Assembly (NCBI GenBank): GCA_033763135.1
Contig: JANRKY010000357.1
Span: 1-18,459 of the forward strand
DNA length: 18,459 nt
Direction: 5' to 3'
Origin: DALYLB01 sp033763135
Lineage (GTDB): Bacteria; Acidobacteriota; Blastocatellia; RBC074
The notes below the pieces were generated by a model. It was not told where the DNA came from. It did not search any database and worked only from the letters and a program-made list of their open reading frames with translations. The position numbers and the translations under genes were made by a program. This document shows, piece by piece, positions 1 through 7,637 of the stretch; positions within the stretch are counted from its first letter, which is position 1; every line of letters starts with the position of its first letter.

Positions 1-81
1 AGAAGAAAAACGGAACAAACGGAAATAACGGAACAAACGGAGCCAGCGAGTGTAGGGCTCCGTTTGTTCCGTTTTTCTTCT
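1..81. repeat. 9-bp-period array with inverted arm; strong hairpin, possible terminator
   Basis: The left arm is built from 9-bp units of the type CGGAACAAA (starting at 11, 20, 29 and 38, with one variant unit). The right arm is the inverse. Positions 27-44 pair perfectly with 56-73 (18 bp, 11-nt loop). Positions 1-23 pair perfectly with 59-81, so the right arm has two mutually exclusive partners. The stem is followed on the + strand by a T-rich tract (72-82), so it could end transcription entering from the left. The repeated-unit design makes a dispersed repeat at least as likely. No gene is visible here. Confidence 0.75.
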
Positions 82-155
82 TCATCGTGATTGCGGTTCG
101 GGTCGCATGCATTTGAAAACGGCTATACTGGAAACAAAAGGGAGGATTCGACAAC

Positions 156-606
156 GTGCCCAATCTTGAAATTCCGCTGGATCTGCCCGGAGTTTGCATT
201 CTCAAAACCGAAACCGACCAGTGACAAATCATCATTACCGGTGAAAGCCCCCGTGAATGGGTGATTTGCCGCAAATGCGGGCAGGAGATCCGAGATTTTC
301 ACAGCCATAATCGGCAGTTGCGACTCCGCCATATGCCGATCCTGGGGCGCCCGGCGATCATTGAAATTCGCTCGAAAAGGTTTCGCTGCCCGATTGGTAA
401 GACAAGCGCAGCCCAAACACCAGGGCCTATGATCAGTGGTTGTTGCTGCAGACGATCGGCGGCACGGTCTCGGATGTCCCCGGAAAGAAGAAACGACGCA
501 GGACATTGTGTTGGGCGCCTCGTTCAGGCAACCGTCGATTGGAGTGCAATCAAAGAGATCGAGGCGCTCGGAATCGACGAAATCGCTCTCAAGAAGGGGC
601 GAGGAT
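156..606 (+). pseudogene. ISL3-type transposase, frameshifted and truncated remnant
   Basis: The N-terminal part of a DDE transposase related to the ISL3 (IS204/IS1001/IS1096/IS1165) group can be pieced together across three frames. It would start at GTG 156, after a GGAGG-like site at 141-145. An in-frame TGA lies at 222-224. A zinc-finger-like segment then reads CRKCGQ, with LRHMPILGRP and KRFRCP (about 264-395). The frame shifts near 400-425, where AYDQWLLLQTIGG continues in frame 2. It shifts again near 485 (ETTQDIVLGA) and again near 515, ending with VDWSAIKEIEALGIDEIALK. GIDEIALK matches the region of the first catalytic aspartate in this family. Homology stops exactly where the dispersed repeat at 607 begins, and the C-terminal catalytic part is missing. 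It cannot encode an active enzyme. The family call rests on remembered motifs. Confidence 0.75.
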
Positions 607-778
607 CTCACGCGAAGACGCGAAGGCGCGAGGAAAAGGGGATGTTCCAGTTCCCTCTTCTTCGCGCCTTTTTCGAAACGGCGACTTCCCTCGGCTCGCA
701 AGACTCTTTCATCGAAAACGAAGACGCGAAGAAGACTCGCCTTCAACCCGCGTCGCGACTTCGCGTCTTCGCGTGAGG
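607..778. repeat. Dispersed inverted-arm element, copy 1 (about 172 bp)
   Basis: The outer arms are a perfect 19-bp inverted repeat: 607-625 pairs with 759-777. The left arm is an 8-bp-period array of CGCGAAGA-like units. A second, inner inverted pair lies at 656-666 and 725-735 (11 bp). The stretch 711-736 is identical over 26 bp to 18327-18352 in the second copy, and both outer and inner arms recur there although the spacers have diverged. No coding capacity is credible. It abuts the truncated transposase on its left and the stop codon of the membrane-protein gene on its right (787). It could be a MITE-like or REP-like element, or an exported hairpin. Confidence 0.8.
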
Positions 779-786
779 TCAGACAA

Positions 787-2973
787 TCACTCCACCGGCG
801 TCATCCGGAACCGGCTCACCTTGAAGATCAGCGTGCGGAAGTCGCCGGGGGCGATGACGCGGCGGCCGTCGCTGCGGAAGCGGATGGCATGCGTCCCGGG
901 CGGGATGGTCAGTTCGCGCTCGATGCGGGTGGGCTGCGCGTTCGTCCGGAAAGATTCGTTCCAGAGCGGACCGCTGATCCAGAGGTTGGCGTCGTTCTCG
1001 GTCTGCACGGCCAGTTCGATCCGCACGCGACGCGCGCGCGGCGCGCCGTTCGTCACGCGCAGTTCGCCCTCGGCGCGGCTCCAGCGAAAGCTGTTGTCGG
1101 GCGGTCCCTCCTGATCGGAGAAGCCCTCCGTCCAGAGCGTAATCAGCGGATGCATCGCGTTCTCGCGGCGCGCCTCCCAGTCGGCCGCGTACTTCCCGCG
1201 CAGCTGCGCCTCGAACCCGCGGAGATCGAAGAAGAGCAGCTTCCCGTCCTCGCTCACGAAGCGGGGCTTGCCGAGCGCCGCCGTGAGTTCGTTCTCGACG
1301 CTCGACGGATTGTCGCGATAGCCGTTCCGATTGAGATAGAGCCCCTGAAACCCCGAGAGCGCGATCGTCTCCAGCATCTCGGGCGTGGGTTGCGCGCTCG
1401 TCTGCCGCTGCCAGATCTCGCCCTCGCGCCCCTTCATCGCGCCGTAGCTCCATTGCAGCCCCTGCGTGTGCAGGATGCCGCGCGCGTGATCGTAATCGTA
1501 CATGTTGCCGACCTTGGGATATTCCGGGAACGGAACGAACGGCAACTGGAAGATCATCGACTTCGACGGCATCGTCGATTGAATCTGCCGCATGAACGCC
1601 GCGTCGGAATTGAATTCGCGGATGATCTTGGCGTATTCGGGCACGAAGGCCGGCGTCGTCTGGTCGAGCAAGCCGAGCGCCAGCGCGACCGCCAGTGTCG
1701 CGGCGAAGCCCATCCGTCGCGCCGGCGTCGTGATATGGCGGCGCGCGAACCGGTCGAGCAGCAGCGCGAGCCCCATCAGCGAGAAGAAGGCGATGAAGAC
1801 GCTCAATCGATTGTAGGCCCGGATCTTCGTCGTCACGAGCAGGGCCACCAGCGCGCCCACGCCGCCGAACGTCCCGAGCAGCAGCGCGGCGAGGTTCAGG
1901 ATGCTGAGCCGGCTGAGCGCGCCGCCCGTCCCGTCCTCGTCGATGCGTTCGTGCTCGGGCTTCCGGAACAGCAGCCAGCCGAAGAGGGACAGAAAGCCGA
2001 TCGACCCGATCGCGCCCAGCGTCGCATCGTCATTCTCATTGATGAAGACCCGCTGGTTGAACGCCGCCTTGACCGCCGCGAACGGAAACAGTCGATGGCC
2101 GCTCACCGGCAGCAGCAACTGCCCGATGCGCAGCGCGTAGATCTCCGCCTCGTAGGTCTGCCGCTGCACGACCGGCGTGTCTCCCCGCTCGCGCAGATAG
2201 AGGATGCTCGGCAGCAGATTGATCACCAGCCCACCGAAGAGGATCGCAACCAGCACGCACGGCATCGCCAGCAACCGGAGCCGCCGATGCTGCGCCGCGG
2301 CGAGCCCACCCGCCACCAGCAGAAAGAAACAGGTGAAGAACGCGTAATAGGTCCCCGTCGCCCCCAGCACGAGGCAGATCCCCACGCTCGCCGCCATCTT
2401 CCGGCTTCGCGGCGCGACCGCTCCCGCCGCGACCCACAACACCATCATCACCGCCAGCGGCACCGTGAAATAGGCCGCCAGAAAAAGATGATGCTCGCCC
2501 CGCACGAAATGGTACGGCAGAAACGTGTAGAGCAGCGCCGCAAAGACCGCCGACAGCCGCGACACCCCGAAATGGCGAAGCACATAGAGCGCGCTCGCCG
2601 TCACCAGCGGAAACGTCAACAGAAAGAAGAGATTCAGCACCCGCCCATATCGCGTCGAAAAGAGCCCCAGCAGCTTGATCGCCGCAATGTGCAGATTGTT
2701 GTCGCTCATCGGCACATCGCGCAGATCCAGCCCGTCCGGCATCCCCATCGACGGATTCCGCAGATGCCACCCATGATCCATCACCGTCTTGATCAGCAGC
2801 GCGTTGTACTTCGCCTCGCCGTAATAGACCAGCGGCACCCGCAGATCGGCCTGCCACAATTTCAGCGTGCAGACGAGAATTCCCGCGCAGAGCGCAAGCG
2901 CAAAAAGCAGTAGCCGGTAGTCGGCTGCAAAACGGTTGTCGGTTGTCGGTTGTCGGTTGCCGGTAGAATGCAT
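787..2973 (-). CDS. Large polytopic membrane protein, probable GT-C-type glycosyltransferase or sugar-translocase-like
   Basis: This is a 728-residue protein if started at ATG 2973. The frame stays open to 3126, but that extension is encoded only by repeat sequence and is unlikely to be real. A first membrane segment lies at about residues 21-37. It is followed by an outside loop rich in acidic residues (E53, D66, D80, D83, D86, D91), then about ten further hydrophobic segments. The soluble C-terminal third looks like a beta-sandwich (for example around LWISGPLWNESF). First-loop acidic residues plus many helices fit the GT-C fold that uses polyprenyl-linked sugars, but no diagnostic motif was recognised. 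Residues 3-18 are coded by the heptad repeat array, so the original start may have been altered. It lies next to a methyltransferase and a GT2 enzyme, which suggests envelope glycan or glycolipid synthesis. Coding status is firm; function is inferred. Confidence 0.7.
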   Translation of the reverse strand: MHSTGNRQPTTDNRFAADYRLLLFALALCAGILVCTLKLWQADLRVPLVYYGEAKYNALLIKTVMDHGWHLRNPSMGMPDGLDLRDVPMSDNNLHIAAIKLLGLFSTRYGRVLNLFFLLTFPLVTASALYVLRHFGVSRLSAVFAALLYTFLPYHFVRGEHHLFLAAYFTVPLAVMMVLWVAAGAVAPRSRKMAASVGICLVLGATGTYYAFFTCFFLLVAGGLAAAQHRRLRLLAMPCVLVAILFGGLVINLLPSILYLRERGDTPVVQRQTYEAEIYALRIGQLLLPVSGHRLFPFAAVKAAFNQRVFINENDDATLGAIGSIGFLSLFGWLLFRKPEHERIDEDGTGGALSRLSILNLAALLLGTFGGVGALVALLVTTKIRAYNRLSVFIAFFSLMGLALLLDRFARRHITTPARRMGFAATLAVALALGLLDQTTPAFVPEYAKIIREFNSDAAFMRQIQSTMPSKSMIFQLPFVPFPEYPKVGNMYDYDHARGILHTQGLQWSYGAMKGREGEIWQRQTSAQPTPEMLETIALSGFQGLYLNRNGYRDNPSSVENELTAALGKPRFVSEDGKLLFFDLRGFEAQLRGKYAADWEARRENAMHPLITLWTEGFSDQEGPPDNSFRWSRAEGELRVTNGAPRARRVRIELAVQTENDANLWISGPLWNESFRTNAQPTRIERELTIPPGTHAIRFRSDGRRVIAPGDFRTLIFKVSRFRMTPVE

Positions 2974-3140
2974 TAGCCTCGCCCACCCAGTGTTGATGCC
3001 TTGTGACCTTGTGGCGCAGAATGTAGCGCACGAACCGACAACCGACAACCGGCTACCGACAACCGCTCGGCAACCGACTACCGACAACCGGCTACCGACA
3101 ACCGCTCGGCAACCGACTACCGACAACCGACAACCGACAA
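2909..3140. repeat. Heptanucleotide repeat arrays in opposite orientation with two perfect 39-bp tandem units
   Basis: On the left, five consecutive 7-bp units of the CGGTTGT type run from 2933 to 2967, with a degenerate start from about 2909. On the right (3034-3140) the reverse-complement heptads (CCGACAA type) recur. Within the right array a 39-bp unit is perfectly duplicated in tandem: 3043-3081 and 3082-3120. A third copy begins at 3121 and degenerates. About 65 bp of ordinary sequence separates the arms. The left arm is inside the start of the membrane-protein gene. The right arm ends 6 bp before the methyltransferase start codon and occupies the place where its promoter and ribosome binding site should be. 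Confidence 0.85.
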
Positions 3141-3146
3141 CTGCAC

Positions 3147-3917
3147 ATGAATACCGAAGATTACGAATACCTCTATCAACTCGAAGAGCGTTTCTGGTGG
3201 TTTGCGGGAATGCGGGAGATTTCGGCGGCGCTTCTCGATCCGGTGTTGCCGGCGCGGGAGCGGGCGATTCTCGATGCGGGGTGCGGGACGGGCGGGAATC
3301 TGGAATGGCTCGCGCGCTATGCCGGCGGCGGACGCGTCGCCGGCATCGATCTGATCGAGACGGCGCTGCATTTCTGTCGGGCGCGCGGCGCGACGCGGCT
3401 GGCGCAGGCCTCGGCGACCGAGCTGCCCTTCGCGGACGAATCGTTCGATCTCGTGACGAGTTTCGACGTGCTGGTCCAGATCCCCGGCGCGGGGGCCGAT
3501 GAACAGGCGCTTCGCGAGATGTTTCGCGTGCTGCGCCCGGGCGGTGTGGCCTTCGTTCGCTGCGCCGCCTATGAGTGGATGAAGAGCGGCCACGACCGCG
3601 CTCTCGGCACGCAGCGGCGCTATCACCTGAACGAATTGGAAGAGAAGATGCGGCGGGCGGGATTCGACATGCTGCGCGGGACCTATGCGAACAGCCTGCT
3701 CCTGCCGGTCGCGGCCGTCCGGCGGCTGGCGCTCAAACGACTGGGACTGGCCGACGGCGGCTCGGACGTCAAGCCGCTGCCGCCCCATCTGGACTGGCTG
3801 AACCGACTGCTCCAGCGCGCGCTGCTCGTCGAAGCGCGCGTTCTGCGGCGTGCCGACGCGCGGCTGCCCGCGGGCCTCTCCGTCATCTGCATCGCCCGGC
3901 GGCCGCTCACTCGCTGA
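3147..3917 (+). CDS. Class I SAM-dependent methyltransferase
   Basis: A 256-residue protein of the Methyltransf_11 type, which moves a methyl group from S-adenosylmethionine to an unknown acceptor. Motif I reads ILDAGCGTGG (D43 to G49-G50), and the ribose-binding acidic residue is D68 in AGIDL. Later motifs are ATELPFADESFDLV (motif II/III area) and FRVLRPGG (post-II). The aromatic N-terminus (YEYLYQLEERFWWF) is typical of methyltransferases in polysaccharide or lipid gene clusters. No Shine-Dalgarno sequence precedes ATG 3147, because the heptad array ends six bases upstream. The last 11 bp overlap the 3' end of the convergent glycosyltransferase gene. The neighbours suggest a glycan, lipid or quinone-like substrate; the sequence does not say which. 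Confidence 0.85.
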   Translation: MNTEDYEYLYQLEERFWWFAGMREISAALLDPVLPARERAILDAGCGTGGNLEWLARYAGGGRVAGIDLIETALHFCRARGATRLAQASATELPFADESFDLVTSFDVLVQIPGAGADEQALREMFRVLRPGGVAFVRCAAYEWMKSGHDRALGTQRRYHLNELEEKMRRAGFDMLRGTYANSLLLPVAAVRRLALKRLGLADGGSDVKPLPPHLDWLNRLLQRALLVEARVLRRADARLPAGLSVICIARRPLTR

Positions 3918-4686
3918 CCGGCTCCGCCTCACAGCGCATCGGCCGCGTCGAGACCAGACCGAGCCGCGCGCCGATAACCAGTTTCACCCACAACGCGAAG
4001 AAGTCGAGCGCCGTCTTTCCCACGCGCCGCGCCGTGAAGAACTGCGACTGTCCGTGCAACCGCGGATAATGATGCACCGGCGTCTCGGTGAACCGGCATT
4101 CGGCGCGATGCAGCTTGTAGATCATCTCCGTGCAGACCACGCCGCTCGTCGAATGCAGATCGATGCTCTGAATCGCGCTTCGCCGGATCAGCCGGAAATC
4201 GCAGTCCACGTCGCGGATCGGCAGCCGGAAGAGCGACCGCGCGAGCAGCTTGTAGATCGCTCCGAGCACCACCCGCCGCTTGTCGTCCGAACGCTTGATC
4301 TTGTACCCGTTGACGACGTCGATCGCGTCGGTCATCCGCGGAATCAGCGCGGCCAGTTCGTTCACGTCGTACTGCCCGTCTCCGTCCGTATAAAAGACCC
4401 AGTCCTTCGTCGCATGGACGAAGCCCGAGCGCAGCGCGCCGCCATAGCCCCGGTTCTTCGGGTGATGCACCACGCGCACGGCCGAATGGGTTCGCGCCAG
4501 TTCGTCGAGCACCGCCGCCGTCCCGTCCGCGCTGCCGTCGTTGACGACGATCACTTCGTAATCGTCCGTGAACCGCGGCAGCAGGGCGAGCGCCCGCTCG
4601 ACCATGCCGGCAATCGAACCCTCATCGTTGTACGCGGGAAAAAAGACCGTAATCCCGGGCCTGGAATTTTTCATTGGCTTCATCAT
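3907..4686 (-). CDS. Family 2 glycosyltransferase, dolichyl/polyprenyl-phosphate sugar synthase type
   Basis: A 259-residue GT-A-fold enzyme. The nucleotide-sugar-binding motif VVNDGSADGT carries D50. The metal-binding DXD is D101-G-D103 in TDGDGQYD. NRGYGGALRSGF (about 79-89) is the usual glycine-rich segment of DPM1/GtrB-like enzymes, and DVDCDFRLIRR resembles their acceptor region. Such enzymes transfer a sugar from a nucleotide sugar to polyprenyl phosphate at the inner face of the membrane. No GtrB-like transmembrane pair is obvious, although the C-terminal FFALWVKLVIGARLGLV stretch is hydrophobic and may anchor the protein. Two tandem start codons (4686, 4683) are possible and neither has a good Shine-Dalgarno site. 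A product could feed the neighbouring polytopic protein, which looks like a lipid-linked-sugar user; that link is inference. Confidence 0.85.
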   Translation of the reverse strand: MMKPMKNSRPGITVFFPAYNDEGSIAGMVERALALLPRFTDDYEVIVVNDGSADGTAAVLDELARTHSAVRVVHHPKNRGYGGALRSGFVHATKDWVFYTDGDGQYDVNELAALIPRMTDAIDVVNGYKIKRSDDKRRVVLGAIYKLLARSLFRLPIRDVDCDFRLIRRSAIQSIDLHSTSGVVCTEMIYKLHRAECRFTETPVHHYPRLHGQSQFFTARRVGKTALDFFALWVKLVIGARLGLVSTRPMRCEAEPVSE

Positions 4687-4750
4687 GATTTTTATCTGGG
4701 GGGATCCTCACCCGACTTGTAACACAACGCCCCGTTCGCGGCAAACCAAA

Positions 4751-4829
4751 GGAGCGACGCGACGAGGGGGGCCAATGGGCGCTCCATCGCCGCGTCGCCG
4801 TGTCGCTTCCTCTCGCCGCGTCGCTCGTA
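4751..4829. repeat. 8-bp-period array with inverted arm
   Basis: The right arm has 8-bp units of the CGCCGCGT type (4788-4795, 4796-4803, 4814-4821, with variants between and after). The left arm is inverse: 4752-4761 pairs perfectly with 4817-4826 (10 bp). It sits in the divergent gap between the glycosyltransferase and rlmN, 50-130 bp upstream of rlmN. It has the same plan as the elements at 1-81, 607-778, 2909-3140 and 12191-12262, but a different oligomer. Confidence 0.6.
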
Positions 4830-4867
4830 AGTGCGCCTTGCCGTTTTTTCATTCCTCCCGCGTGGGC

Positions 4868-4873
4868 TACAAT
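4868..4873 (+). promoter_or_regulatory. Possible -10 box for rlmN (TACAAT)
   Basis: TACAAT ends 9 bases before the rlmN start codon at 4883. No convincing -35 box sits 16-18 bp upstream; the stretch there is a T-run ending near 4851. If used, transcription would begin within about 0-3 nt of the ATG and the message would be leaderless. That fits the lack of a Shine-Dalgarno sequence before 4883. Confidence 0.35.
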
Positions 4874-4882
4874 CCAGAGCAT

Positions 4883-5929
4883 ATGACGACACTGTTGGGA
4901 ATGACGGAAGAAGAGCTGATTGGGTTCGCGCGGGAGCTGGGCGAAGCCCCGTTCCGCGGGAAGCAGCTCTATCAATCGATCTATGGACGCCGGGTGCTCG
5001 ATATCGAGCAGATGACGACGCTGTCAAAGGCGCTGCGCGAGAAGATCGCGGCCGCGGCCCGGGTCACCGAGACGAGCGTCGCGAATGTCTTTCATTCGAC
5101 GGACGGCACGCGCCGGTATCTGCTGCGGCTGGGAGACGGGGCCGAGGTCGAGGCCGTCTTCATGCCCGAGGAGCGGCGCGACACGATCTGCATCAGTTGC
5201 CAGGTCGGATGCGCGGTGGGCTGCAAATTCTGCATGACGGCGCAGCTCGGCGTGAAGCGAAATATGACGGCGGGCGAGATCGTCTCGCAGGTGGCGATCG
5301 TGCTGAATGAAGTCTACGGCGCCGGCGTCGAGACGCCGCACGGGACCAATCTCGTCTTCATGGGAATGGGCGAGAGCTTTCTCAATTATCTGGAGGTCAT
5401 GAAATCGATCCGGCTCATGGCCGACGAGAACGGCCTGCATATCGGTCCGAAGCGCGTGACGGTCTCGACCTCCGGCATCATTCCGCGCATCCGGGACTTC
5501 GCGAAGGAGCCGGTGCGGCCGCATCTGGCGATCTCTCTCTCGGCGACGACCGACGATTCCCGAACCGGCCTGATGCCCATCAACGGAAAGTACCGGCTCG
5601 AAGAGTTGATGAAGGCCTGCCGCGAATTCCCGCTCGACGATCGCGAGCGTCTGACCTTCGAATATGTGATGCTCGACGGCATCAACGATTCGGACGAGGA
5701 CGCGCGACGGCTGGTTCGGCTGCTCAACGGAATCCGGGCCAAGGTCAATCTGATCCCGCACAATCCCGCGCCGGAGCTTCCCTATCGCGCATCGACGATG
5801 GACCGCATCGTGCAGTTCCAGCAGATTCTGGTCGACCGCGATCTTCCCGCCTTCATCCGCCGCCCGCGAGGACAGGACATCTCGGCGGCCTGCGGACAAC
5901 TCGCGGCCCGACAACAGGCCCAGGAATAA
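4883..5929 (+). CDS. rlmN: 23S rRNA (adenine2503-C2)/tRNA (A37) methyltransferase, radical SAM
   Basis: A 348-residue protein, the normal RlmN length. RlmN methylates C2 of A2503 in 23S rRNA and A37 of some tRNAs by a radical mechanism using two SAM molecules. The [4Fe-4S]/SAM triad is C110-x3-C114-x2-C117 in GCAVGCKFC. The two methyl-transfer cysteines expected from the E. coli enzyme (C118 and C355) correspond to C103 in TICISC and C337 in DISAACGQL. Also typical are MGMGESF and VTVSTSGIIPRIRDFA. The start at 4883 (MTTLLGMTEEEL) matches the family N-terminus; ATG 4901 is a possible shorter start. No Shine-Dalgarno site precedes it. The gene lies 10 bp before nadB in the same direction, so co-transcription is likely, although the functions are unrelated. 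Confidence 0.96.
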   Translation: MTTLLGMTEEELIGFARELGEAPFRGKQLYQSIYGRRVLDIEQMTTLSKALREKIAAAARVTETSVANVFHSTDGTRRYLLRLGDGAEVEAVFMPEERRDTICISCQVGCAVGCKFCMTAQLGVKRNMTAGEIVSQVAIVLNEVYGAGVETPHGTNLVFMGMGESFLNYLEVMKSIRLMADENGLHIGPKRVTVSTSGIIPRIRDFAKEPVRPHLAISLSATTDDSRTGLMPINGKYRLEELMKACREFPLDDRERLTFEYVMLDGINDSDEDARRLVRLLNGIRAKVNLIPHNPAPELPYRASTMDRIVQFQQILVDRDLPAFIRRPRGQDISAACGQLAARQQAQE

Positions 5930-5939
5930 GGGATCGCTG

Positions 5940-7493
5940 ATGAGAACGCCACAGGACTATATCGTTTTGGGCAGCGGCGTCGCGGGGCTCCGCGCCGCCA
6001 TCGAGCTGGCCCGGCATGGACGGGTCACCGTTCTGACCAAGGACCGCCTCGACGAATCGAACACTGAATACGCCCAGGGCGGCGTCGCGGTCGCGCTCTC
6101 GGACGACGACGAGATCTCGCTTCACATCGAGGATACGCTCAATGCCGGCGCCGGCCTCTGCGATGAAAAGGCCGTCCGCGTGCTGGTGGAAGAGGGCCCG
6201 CGCTACATCACCGAGCTGATCGAGTGGGGCGCGAAATTCGACCGCGAGGGCGACGGGCTCGCCTTCACGCAGGAGGCGGCCCATTCGCGCCGCCGCATCC
6301 TGCATGCCCACGGCGATTCGACGGGGCGCGAGATCGTTCGCTCGCTGATCGCGCACGCCAAACGGCATCCCAACATCCGCCTGACGGCCCACGCGGCGAC
6401 GATCGGCCTCATCGTCGAGGCGGGCCGCTGCATCGGCGTTCAATACATCGATCCGGACGAGAGCCTGCGGCGCGAGATGATCGGCCGCGCCGTCGTTCTG
6501 GCCACGGGCGGCGCGGGACAGCTCTTCGCCCAGACGACCAATCCGAGCATCGCCACGGGCGACGGCATGGCCATGGCCTATGCCGCGGGCGCGATGATGT
6601 GCGATCTCGAATTCGTCCAGTTCCACCCGACCGCGCTCGCCCTGCCCGACGCGCCGCGTTTTCTGCTCTCGGAAGCCCTCCGCGGCGAGGGCGCGATCCT
6701 GCGCAATCACGACGGCGAAGCCTTCGCCCATCGCTATGACGAACGCGGCGAACTCGCCCCGCGCGACATCGTCGCCCGCGCGATCGTCGCTGAGATGCAG
6801 CGGACGAACACCCGCTCGATGTTTCTCGATCTGACGCATCTGCGCGCCCCGTTTCTGCGCGAGCGGTTCCCGAAGATCCACGAGACCTGCTTGCGCTACG
6901 GGCTCGACCTGACCCGCGACCTGCTCCCGGTGAGCCCCGCCGTCCATTATGTGATGGGCGGCGTCCGCACCGACACGCACGGGCGAACGACGCTCCCCGG
7001 CCTCTATGCCGCCGGCGAAGTCGCCTGCACGGGCGTCCACGGGGCGAACCGCCTCGCGAGCAACTCGCTGCTCGAAGGGCTCGTCTTCGGCGCGCGCGCC
7101 GGCGCCGCCGCGCTCGCCGACGCGCCGCCCGATCCCGGCCGCGCCGAACCCGACCCCATCGAATTCGACCTTTCCGACTGGCGCCTCGACCCGCGCGCCA
7201 AGGCCCGCGTCCAGGAACTCATGTGGTGGAAGGCCGGCCTCATCCGCCGCGCCGACGACCTCGGCGCCGCCCTCGCCGAATGCGACCGCCTCATCGAAGA
7301 GAAGACCAACGACCGCACCCGCAACTTCGCCGCCCTCGCCCGCCTCATGACCGAAGCCGCCCTCTGGCGCGAAGAGAGCCGCGGCGGCCACTACCGCGAC
7401 GACTTCCAGACGCGCGACGACGCCCACTGGCGGATCCATTCCGCCCAGCAGCTCGGTCACCCGATTCGGGGGATTCCGCAGATCAGCGAATGA
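5940..7493 (+). CDS. nadB: L-aspartate oxidase
   Basis: A 517-residue FAD enzyme that oxidises L-aspartate to iminoaspartate, the first step of de novo NAD synthesis; NadA would take the product. The FAD Rossmann motif is VLGSGVAG (G11-x-G13-x2-G16). SNTEYAQGGVAVA (about 40-52) is the family's flavin-contacting segment. Later come LATGGAGQLF, EFVQFHPTAL (active-site histidine region), LAPRDIVARAI (catalytic arginine region), HYVMGGV, and GLYAAGEVACTGVHGANRLASNSLLEG near the FAD isoalloxazine. The last motif and the HPTAL context separate it from succinate dehydrogenase SdhA/FrdA. An AAGGGA ribosome binding site (5928-5933) overlaps the rlmN stop codon, which supports coupling. nadA and nadC are not in the window. 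The length is close to the E. coli protein (540). Confidence 0.96.
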   Translation: MRTPQDYIVLGSGVAGLRAAIELARHGRVTVLTKDRLDESNTEYAQGGVAVALSDDDEISLHIEDTLNAGAGLCDEKAVRVLVEEGPRYITELIEWGAKFDREGDGLAFTQEAAHSRRRILHAHGDSTGREIVRSLIAHAKRHPNIRLTAHAATIGLIVEAGRCIGVQYIDPDESLRREMIGRAVVLATGGAGQLFAQTTNPSIATGDGMAMAYAAGAMMCDLEFVQFHPTALALPDAPRFLLSEALRGEGAILRNHDGEAFAHRYDERGELAPRDIVARAIVAEMQRTNTRSMFLDLTHLRAPFLRERFPKIHETCLRYGLDLTRDLLPVSPAVHYVMGGVRTDTHGRTTLPGLYAAGEVACTGVHGANRLASNSLLEGLVFGARAGAAALADAPPDPGRAEPDPIEFDLSDWRLDPRAKARVQELMWWKAGLIRRADDLGAALAECDRLIEEKTNDRTRNFAALARLMTEAALWREESRGGHYRDDFQTRDDAHWRIHSAQQLGHPIRGIPQISE

Positions 7494-7637
7494 TGTACGT
7501 GCGATCCGCCTCGGAAAGCGGCCGTTCGAGATCCTGGTGGCGCGCAAAATGGGCCAGACAATCGCGTCGACAAAGATGTGGAAGCCGTAATGCGATCGTG
7601 GTAAGGTTCAATCGGTATTGATCCAGAGACTGAGTGT

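Noticed and set aside
436..2913. Long open frame of about 825 codons on the + strand opposite the membrane-protein gene
   Set aside because: Its product is arginine/histidine/glutamate-rich, as expected for the antisense of a GC-rich gene, and it shows no domain. The opposite strand encodes a credible membrane protein.
2974..3126. N-terminal extension of the membrane-protein frame up to 3126
   Set aside because: It is encoded by the heptad arrays (repeated VVGCR/VVGSR) and has no family character; ATG 2973 is preferred.
2909..3140. CRISPR-like array
   Set aside because: Units are 7 bp and 39 bp in direct tandem without unique spacers, occur in both orientations, and there are no cas genes.
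5853..7547. Long minus-strand frame opposite nadB
   Set aside because: It is a GC-skew shadow of nadB with low-complexity composition, while nadB has full family motifs.
7494..7637. Possible remnant gene between nadB and the small gene
   Set aside because: Short frames exist on both strands (one contains FEILVARKMG), but none has a recognisable domain or start signal.
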